From NCBI RefSeq assembly GCF_000515415.1, contig NZ_KI911783.1, positions 1,416,392 through 1,480,391 on the forward strand: a DNA stretch of 64,000 nucleotides. Direction: 5' to 3'. A program made the translations under genes and the position numbers. Of the stretch, positions 59,944 to 64,000 are shown piece by piece. The DNA is from Bradyrhizobium sp. WSM1417. GTDB taxonomy: Bacteria; Pseudomonadota; Alphaproteobacteria; Rhizobiales; Xanthobacteraceae. The notes beneath the pieces were generated by a model that was not told the DNA's origin, did not search any database, and worked only from the letters and a program-made list of their open reading frames with translations. How positions within the stretch are numbered: position 1 is the first letter of the stretch; the number at the start of each line of letters is the position of its first letter.

Positions 59944-62508
59944 GTGCCGCCCCGCATCCGCAAAATCCCGGCCGCGCCTGCCGCGCTGCTGCCCGACCAC
60001 TTCAAGGCGTGGTTCGCCGCCCGCGGCTGGACGCCGCGTGCGCATCAATTGGCGCTGCTGGAGAAGGCGCGCGAGGACCGGTCCGCACTGCTGATCGCGC
60101 CCACCGGCGCCGGCAAGACGCTGGCGGGATTTCTGCCGACGCTGTTGGAGCTGAGTTCTGCGCCCAAAGCTTCGGCGAAATCGGTGATCTCCACCGGCCG
60201 CAGCCTGCAACGGACCGGCGGCCTGCACACCCTCTACATCTCGCCGCTCAAGGCGCTCGCCGTCGATATCGCGCGCAACCTCGAGCGTCCCGTCGCGGAG
60301 ATGGGGCTGCCGATCAAGATCGAGACGCGCACCGGCGACACCCCAACATCGCGGCGGCAGCGGCAGCGGCGCTATCCGCCGGACATTTTGCTGACGACAC
60401 CGGAACAGCTCGCGCTGCTGCTGTCCTCCGACGACGCGCCGTTCCTGTTCTCCTCCTTGAAGCGCATCGTGCTCGACGAGCTGCATGCGCTGGTGACGTC
60501 CAAGCGCGGTGATCTTCTGTCTCTTGGGCTCGCGCGGCTGTGGCGATTGGCGCCGCAGATGCGCGCCATCGGCCTGTCGGCGACCGTGGCCGAGCCGGAA
60601 TCGCTGGCGCGCTTCCTGGTGCCGCAGCCCGGCGGCAAGGAAGCGGCGGCCGACATCGTCATCGCCGGTGGCGCGGCAGCGCCGCTGGTTGAGATGATGG
60701 ACACGCGCGAGCGCCTGCCCTGGGCCGGCCACAGTGCGCGTCATGCGCTTCCCGAGATCTACGAGCTGATCAAGGCCAACAAGACCACGCTTGTTTTCGT
60801 CAACACCCGCAGCCAGGCGGAGATGCTGTTCCAGAATCTCTGGAGCATGAACGACGACAACCTTGCCATCGCGCTGCATCACGGCTCGCTCGACGTCGCC
60901 CAGCGCCGCAAGGTCGAGGACGCGATGTCGGCGGGCAAACTGCGTGGCGTGGTCTGTACCTCCTCGCTCGATCTCGGCGTCGACTGGGGCGACGTCGACC
61001 TCGTCGTCAATATCGGCGCGCCCAAGGGTTCCTCGCGCCTGATGCAGCGCATCGGCCGCGCCAATCACCGGCTCGACGAAGCCTCACGCGCGGTGCTGGT
61101 GCCGGCGAACCGCTTCGAGGTGCTGGAGTGCCGCGTCGCGATCGACGCCATCGCCGAGAATGCGCAGGACACGCCGCCGCTGCGGATCGGGGCGCTCGAC
61201 GTGCTGGCCCAGCACGTGCTCGGCTGCGCCTGCGGCGAGCCGTTTTTCTCCGACGAACTCTACGACGAGGTGCGCACCGCCGCGCCCTACGCCGATCTCA
61301 CGCGGCAGGATTTCGACGACGTGGTCGATTTCGTCGCCTCCGGCGGCTACGCGCTGAAGACCTATGAGCGCTTCGCCCGCATCAAGCAGGACAAGGAGGG
61401 GCGCTGGCGCGTCGCCAATCCCAGGGTGCGGCAGAGCTACCGCATGAATGTCGGCACCATCGTCGAGGACGACATGCTGAAGGTGCGGCTGGTGCGATCG
61501 CGCGGCGGCGGGGCGGGGTCGACAGGCGTGATCTCGCGCGGCGGCAGGCTGCTCGGCGAGATCGAGGAAGCCTTCATCGAGGGCCTCAGCCCGGGCGACA
61601 CCTTCGTATTCTCGGGCGAGGTGGTGCGCTACGAAACCCTGGTCGAGGACCAGGTCTATGTCTCGCGCGCCAACGACAAGGACCCGAAAGTGCCGTCCTA
61701 CATGGGCGGCAAGTTTCCGTTGTCGACATATCTTGCCGAACGCGTTCGCCGCTTGCTCAACGACGGGCGCGCGTGGGGCGCCTTGCCGGAGCAGGTGCGC
61801 GACTGGCTGTCACTGCAAAAGGACGTCTCGCGCGTGCCGGCGGTGCGCGAGCTGCTGGTCGAGAGTTTTCCCCGCGCCAACAAGCATTACATCGTCTGCT
61901 ATCCCTTCGAAGGCCGTCTCGCGCACCAGACGCTCGGCATGCTCTTGACGCGGCGGCTGGAGCGCGCCCGCGCCCGGCCGCTCGGTTTCGTCGCCAACGA
62001 ATATGCGATCGCGGTCTGGGCGCTCGGCGACATGTCCTCCATGATCCGGGACGGCAGGATCGACCTCGACGCGCTGTTCGATCCCGACATGCTCGGCGAC
62101 GATCTCGAAGCCTGGCTCGCCGAATCAGCGCTGATGAAGCGCACCTTCCGCAATTGCGCGATCATCTCCGGCCTGATCGCGCGCCGTCATACCGGCGAGG
62201 AGAAGAGCCGCCGCCAGGTGCTGTTCTCGACCGATCTCGTCTACGACGTCTTGCGCAAGCACCAGGCCGATCACGTGCTGCTGCGCGCCGCGCGGGCCGA
62301 TGCCGCCACTGGCCTGCTCGATCTGCGCCGCCTCAGCGACATGCTCACCCGCATCCAGGGCCGCATCACGCATCGGGAACTCGACCGCGTCTCGCCGCTG
62401 GCCGTCCCCGTGATGCTGGAAATCGGCCGCGAGTCAGTCTATGGCGAAGCTGGAGACGAGCTCCTGGCGGAGGCCGCCGACGAGCTCGTCAAAGAGGCGA
62501 TGGGATAA
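59944..62508 (+). CDS. Ligase-associated DEXH-box helicase (Lhr-like)
   Basis: 854 residues from GTG 59944. Superfamily 2: Q-motif region HQLALLEKAREDRSALLIAPTGAGKT-type Walker A (APTGAGKT ~residue 55), VLDELHAL (D-E-L-H instead of D-E-x-H), LSATVAEPE, FVNTRSQAE, GSLDVAQRRKVEDAM, CTSSLDLGVDWGDVD and LMQRIGRANH (arginine fingers). The C-terminal Lhr-type domains follow. This is the ligase-associated DEXH helicase; unwinds damaged DNA or RNA:DNA hybrids. Confidence 0.93.
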   Translation: MPPRIRKIPAAPAALLPDHFKAWFAARGWTPRAHQLALLEKAREDRSALLIAPTGAGKTLAGFLPTLLELSSAPKASAKSVISTGRSLQRTGGLHTLYISPLKALAVDIARNLERPVAEMGLPIKIETRTGDTPTSRRQRQRRYPPDILLTTPEQLALLLSSDDAPFLFSSLKRIVLDELHALVTSKRGDLLSLGLARLWRLAPQMRAIGLSATVAEPESLARFLVPQPGGKEAAADIVIAGGAAAPLVEMMDTRERLPWAGHSARHALPEIYELIKANKTTLVFVNTRSQAEMLFQNLWSMNDDNLAIALHHGSLDVAQRRKVEDAMSAGKLRGVVCTSSLDLGVDWGDVDLVVNIGAPKGSSRLMQRIGRANHRLDEASRAVLVPANRFEVLECRVAIDAIAENAQDTPPLRIGALDVLAQHVLGCACGEPFFSDELYDEVRTAAPYADLTRQDFDDVVDFVASGGYALKTYERFARIKQDKEGRWRVANPRVRQSYRMNVGTIVEDDMLKVRLVRSRGGGAGSTGVISRGGRLLGEIEEAFIEGLSPGDTFVFSGEVVRYETLVEDQVYVSRANDKDPKVPSYMGGKFPLSTYLAERVRRLLNDGRAWGALPEQVRDWLSLQKDVSRVPAVRELLVESFPRANKHYIVCYPFEGRLAHQTLGMLLTRRLERARARPLGFVANEYAIAVWALGDMSSMIRDGRIDLDALFDPDMLGDDLEAWLAESALMKRTFRNCAIISGLIARRHTGEEKSRRQVLFSTDLVYDVLRKHQADHVLLRAARADAATGLLDLRRLSDMLTRIQGRITHRELDRVSPLAVPVMLEIGRESVYGEAGDELLAEAADELVKEAMG

Positions 62509-62561
62509 CAGCAGGTTTTGACGTGACGGCAGGCGCGCTGGGTTCAGGGGATATCGAGGAC

Positions 62562-63233
62562 ATGCGCGTTTCGAATGTCAGCATCAGCAGCGTGACGTTC
62601 GCGGCCGATCTTTCCGGCGCGCTGTTCTGGGAAGAGCAGCGCCTGCTCGTCGTTTCCGATCTGCATCTGGAAAAAGGTTCCAGCTTCGCCATGCGCGGCG
62701 TGCTGCTGCCGCCTTACGACACCATCGCGACGCTTGGCCGGCTCGCTGCTGTCATCTCCCGCCATAATCCGCGCGTGGTCATCGCGCTCGGCGACAGTTT
62801 TCACGATCGCACCGCGCATGGACGGCTGTCGGCGGAGGATCGCGACGCGGTCGCCGCCTTGCAGGCCGGCCGCGACTGGATCTGGATCTCAGGCAATCAC
62901 GATCCGGCGCTGCCGCGTGATATCGGCGGCACCGTCGCCGACGAAGTCGCGATCGGTCCGCTCACTTTCCGCCACGAGCCGACCGGCGCGAGCGGCGAGA
63001 TCGCCGGCCATCTCCATCCCAAGGCCCGCGTCTCCGCGCGCGGCCGCTCGATGGAGCGCCGCTGTTTCGCCTGTGACGGGATGCGCGCCGTGATGCCCGC
63101 CTTCGGCGCCTATGCCGGCGGCCTCAGCATCCGCGATGTTGCGTTTGCAAAGATCTTTCCAAAGAACGGTTTTGTCGCGCATCTGCTCGGCGACCGCCGC
63201 GTCCACGCGATCGCCGCGTCGCGGTGCAGCTAA
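62562..63233 (+). CDS. pdeM: Ligase-associated phosphoesterase/endonuclease PdeM
   Basis: 223 residues from ATG 62562; GTG 62523 in frame is an alternative start. Calcineurin-like phosphoesterase: LLVVSDLHLEKGSSFA (D-x-H), VIALGDSFHD (G-D), WISGNHDPAL (G-N-H-D) and GEIAGHLHPK (G-H-x-H). In the ligase-associated DNA-damage response it acts with the ligase, exonuclease and helicase. Its start is 53 nt after the helicase stop; its stop overlaps the convergent LysR gene. Confidence 0.9.
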   Translation: MRVSNVSISSVTFAADLSGALFWEEQRLLVVSDLHLEKGSSFAMRGVLLPPYDTIATLGRLAAVISRHNPRVVIALGDSFHDRTAHGRLSAEDRDAVAALQAGRDWIWISGNHDPALPRDIGGTVADEVAIGPLTFRHEPTGASGEIAGHLHPKARVSARGRSMERRCFACDGMRAVMPAFGAYAGGLSIRDVAFAKIFPKNGFVAHLLGDRRVHAIAASRCS

Positions 63234-64000
63234 GCCGCCTTCGCCTGCACATCGTCGCAAAACTCCGCGAGTCGATCCGCCAGCCGCAGCGTCGCGGGGC
63301 TTGCGCCGGGCGCAGCCATCAACGCGACTTCGGTCCGGTTGATCGGCGCAAAGCCGTCCTTCGCCGTCAGCACGCGATGGTCGGACTGGATCGCCATCTC
63401 CGACAGGATGCTCAAGCCCATGCCGGCGGCGACCGCGGCCTGGATGCCGGCGAGGCTCGATGAGGTATAGGACATGTGCCAGATGCGGCCCGCGCTTTCC
63501 AGCGCATGAATGGCGCCGGCGCGGTAGAGGCAGCCGAGCGGAAAGCCGATCAACGGCACGGAGGCGACATCGGCGTGGATCGGATGGCTCTTGCTGGTCA
63601 CCCAGTGCACCTGCTCTGGCCACACCGCAATCGCGCCCTTCGCGCCGGCCTCGCGCTTGTAAAGCGCCAGGTCGAGCTCGCCGCGATCGAGGTCGCGCGA
63701 CAGGTTCTTGCTCTGATCGGCGCGCACATCGAGCCGCAGGCCCGGATGCGAGCGCGAGAAGGCGCCGAGCAGTTTCGCCAGCCGATACGCCGCAAAATCC
63801 TCGGGGATGCCGAGCCGGATCGCGCCTTCGCCGTCGGGCTGGCGCAGCACGTCGCGGGCCTCTTCCGCAAGCGACAACAGCCGCCGCGCATAGGACAGCA
63901 GCCGTTCGCCGGCTTCGGTCGGGCGTACGTCCTTGCCGTCGCGATGCAGCAGCACCTGGCCGACATCCTCCTCCAGCCGCTTGATCTGCTGGCTGACGGT
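63230..64000 (-). CDS. LysR family transcriptional regulator (N-terminus outside window)
   Basis: The visible part is ~257 residues. The recognition-helix end TVSQQIKRLEEDVGQVLLHRDG runs off base 64000, then linker ERLLSYARRLLSLAEEARDVL and the effector domain (GAIRLGIPEDFAAYRLAKLLGAF). Its target and inducer cannot be told from this window. The stop codon overlaps the PdeM stop on the other strand (convergent). Confidence 0.88.
   Translation of the reverse strand, partial: TVSQQIKRLEEDVGQVLLHRDGKDVRPTEAGERLLSYARRLLSLAEEARDVLRQPDGEGAIRLGIPEDFAAYRLAKLLGAFSRSHPGLRLDVRADQSKNLSRDLDRGELDLALYKREAGAKGAIAVWPEQVHWVTSKSHPIHADVASVPLIGFPLGCLYRAGAIHALESAGRIWHMSYTSSSLAGIQAAVAAGMGLSILSEMAIQSDHRVLTAKDGFAPINRTEVALMAAPGASPATLRLADRLAEFCDDVQAKAA

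Noticed and set aside
59008..61068. Very long open frame on the minus strand opposite the binding protein and helicase genes
   Set aside because: It overlaps two strong genes, translates to Arg/Gly/Asp-rich non-domain sequence and has no ribosome site; typical mirror frame in high-GC DNA.
61773..62561. Upstream extension of the PdeM frame inside the helicase
   Set aside because: The extension lies in the helicase gene and has no domain; PdeM similarity begins at MRVSNVSISSV.

Overview
The window is high-GC (roughly 64-65 percent by eye), compact, double-stranded-coded alphaproteobacterial chromosome. Gene content and style point to Bradyrhizobium or a close relative: many acyl-CoA and aromatic-acid catabolism genes, many solitary periplasmic binding proteins, a class I lysyl-tRNA synthetase, the DNA-ligase-associated repair set, and several families of dispersed palindromic intergenic repeats. 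No phage, transposase, integrase, CRISPR array or plasmid gene was seen. The left and right edges cut an M48 metalloprotease and a LysR regulator.

Layout. 1-1.8 kb: M48 lipoprotein protease and a degenerate thermonuclease-fold protein. 2.1-11.6 kb: an acyl-CoA catabolic block on both strands (solute-binding protein, two crotonases, VOC protein, ADP-forming acyl-CoA synthetase, a large/small acyl-CoA dehydrogenase pair, SDR). 11.7-14.9 kb: stress membrane protein, YidB-like protein, a ketopantoate-reductase-like enzyme, small secreted proteins. 15.1-19.7 kb: acyl-CoA synthetase plus RraA-like aldolase, an AT-richer orphan trypsin-like protease, cupin, Bug-type binding protein. 19.84 kb: tRNA-Arg(CCT). 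20-25 kb: amidohydrolase, acyl-CoA dehydrogenase, alpha/beta hydrolase, a second ketopantoate-reductase-like gene, crotonase. 25.2-30.2 kb: LysR divergent from an FAD oxidoreductase and a complete NMT1/SsuABC-type ABC transporter. 30.3-35.6 kb: gentisate pathway (gentisate 1,2-dioxygenase, zeta-GST isomerase, MarR, aryl-CoA ligase, flavin monooxygenase). 35.8-46.9 kb: triple cysteine-repeat protein, NADP oxidoreductase, dicarboxylate-type symporter with an adjacent binding protein, NTF2-like, RidA, PHB-depolymerase-like esterase, FAD dehydrogenase, ClpP-like secreted protein, SCO protein, another binding protein. 47.1-54.6 kb: housekeeping (LysRS-I, alpha-carbonic anhydrase, S24-like regulator, DUF952, pyrD, MATE, MBL hydrolase). 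54.8-63.2 kb: ligase-associated DNA-damage response (DNA ligase, exonuclease, Lhr-like helicase, PdeM phosphoesterase), interrupted by a TPR-methyltransferase and an amino-acid-type binding protein.

Most notable: (i) a probable CoA-dependent hydroxybenzoate (salicylate-type) to gentisate route split into two transcription units that carry a near-identical 26-bp promoter/operator (25 of 26 bases), with a MarR gene in the locus as the obvious candidate regulator; (ii) the ligase/exonuclease/helicase/PdeM repair set; (iii) a secreted protein with three exact C-x7-C-x12-C-x11-C repeats; (iv) several family members that lack canonical catalytic residues (thermonuclease-like, S24-like, small acyl-CoA dehydrogenase). 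Functions are inferred from reading translated sequence only; no database search was possible.
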